Shown piece after piece: positions 5,917 through 6,238 of a DNA stretch of 6,238 nucleotides. The position numbers and the translations under genes were made by a program. The notes under the pieces are model-generated. The model saw only the letters and a list, made by a program, of their open reading frames with translations, made no database searches and had not been told where the DNA came from. This DNA is from an uncultured delta proteobacterium (GTDB lineage Bacteria; Myxococcota_A; Polyangia; Polyangiales; Ga0077539), in contig CAIOSS010000535.1 in the NCBI GenBank assembly GCA_903860995.1, positions 1 through 6,238 on the forward strand, in the 5' to 3' direction. Position 1 is the stretch's first letter. Every line of letters begins with the position of its first letter.

Positions 5917-6238
5917 ATGGGTTCCATCAACACCTGGGTTCGTTCGCGTTGGCTCTCCGGGTTCCTGGCTCTTTCGGTGGGCGCGGGGGCGGTCCCGGGC
6001 TGTGGCGGCGAGGCGCCCGTCGCCGACGACGGCTCCGAGGTCGGCTGGGACGAGGTCACGCAGGTCACCCACTCGACCGTGCGCCGCCAGTCCATCGGCA
6101 ACTGCTGGATCTACGCCACGGTCGGCTGGGTCGAGTCGCTGGTGAAGCGCCAGACCCGCACCGAGCCCAACTACTCCGAGAGCTACCTGACCTGGTGGCA
6201 CTGGTACGACCAGATCCTCGCCGGTGAGGCGACCACCG
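5917..6238 (+). CDS. Lipoprotein with papain/bleomycin-hydrolase-like (C1) cysteine peptidase domain, 3' partial
   Basis: The first 107 residues are present; the gene runs off the right edge. A basic N-terminus and hydrophobic stretch (about 12-28) end in VPGC, with Cys29 the likely lipidated residue, so the protein should be anchored in the envelope. A short acidic linker follows. RRQSIGNCWIYATVGWVESL (56-75) resembles the active-site segment of clan CA, family C1 peptidases, with Cys63 the expected nucleophile in the CW pair. YSESYLTWWHWYDQI (86-100) recalls the helix pattern after the active site in bleomycin hydrolase-type (C1B) enzymes. The catalytic His and Asn would lie beyond the window. 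Gln58 is five residues before the cysteine, whereas papain has six (Gln19, Cys25). The start is supported by AAGAGG at 5902-5907, nine bases upstream of the ATG. A non-peptidase homologue cannot be ruled out without the rest. Confidence 0.8.
   Translation, partial: MGSINTWVRSRWLSGFLALSVGAGAVPGCGGEAPVADDGSEVGWDEVTQVTHSTVRRQSIGNCWIYATVGWVESLVKRQTRTEPNYSESYLTWWHWYDQILAGEATT

Noticed and set aside
5847..6227. A 126-codon plus-strand frame overlapping the peptidase gene start
   Set aside because: It is out of frame with the lipoprotein that has a Shine-Dalgarno site, a lipobox and a cysteine-peptidase motif; its Arg/Gly-rich product is a shadow.

Overview
The window looks chromosomal and comes from a very GC-rich Gram-negative bacterium. 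The best guess is a Myxococcota (myxobacteria-like) genome. The reasons are the G/C bias at third codon positions in every convincing gene, two predicted lipoproteins with proline- or alanine-rich linkers after the lipobox, and the mix of gene families. The taxonomic call is inference; no rRNA or other marker gene is present. I see no tRNA, rRNA, CRISPR array, insertion sequence or phage gene.

Layout, left to right. Positions 1-171 are a less GC-biased upstream region with a possible sigma-54-like promoter. A small two-CBS-domain protein follows on the plus strand (172-618). Its last 13 bases overlap, tail to tail, the end of galE on the minus strand (606-1631). Read along the minus strand, three genes form a compact block that is probably one operon. 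It begins with an AlaA-type alanine aminotransferase (5081 down to 3885). After 56 bp comes an exported GH13 alpha-amylase-family lipoprotein with an N-terminal CBM48/AMPK-beta-like module (3828 down to 1660). After 28 bp comes galE with its own strong Shine-Dalgarno sequence. Positions 5082-5222 form a divergent promoter region. On the plus strand a small alpha/beta hydrolase resembling YqiA follows (5223-5729). After a 187-bp gap with a GC hairpin and a possible promoter, a lipoprotein with a papain/bleomycin-hydrolase-like cysteine peptidase domain starts at 5917 and runs off the right edge.

How the genes may work together: the amylase lipoprotein would cut alpha-glucans outside the cytoplasm. 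GalE interconverts UDP-glucose and UDP-galactose for surface polysaccharide or galactose use. AlaA links pyruvate to alanine. A carbon-assimilation theme is possible but is inference from position only. The CBS protein, the hydrolase and the peptidase have no evident functional tie to that operon.

I do not see a clear new biological system here. The points most worth checking are an Asn-to-Lys change in conserved region I of the GH13 enzyme, the truncated cysteine-peptidase lipoprotein, and the possible structured RNA between the aminotransferase and amylase genes.
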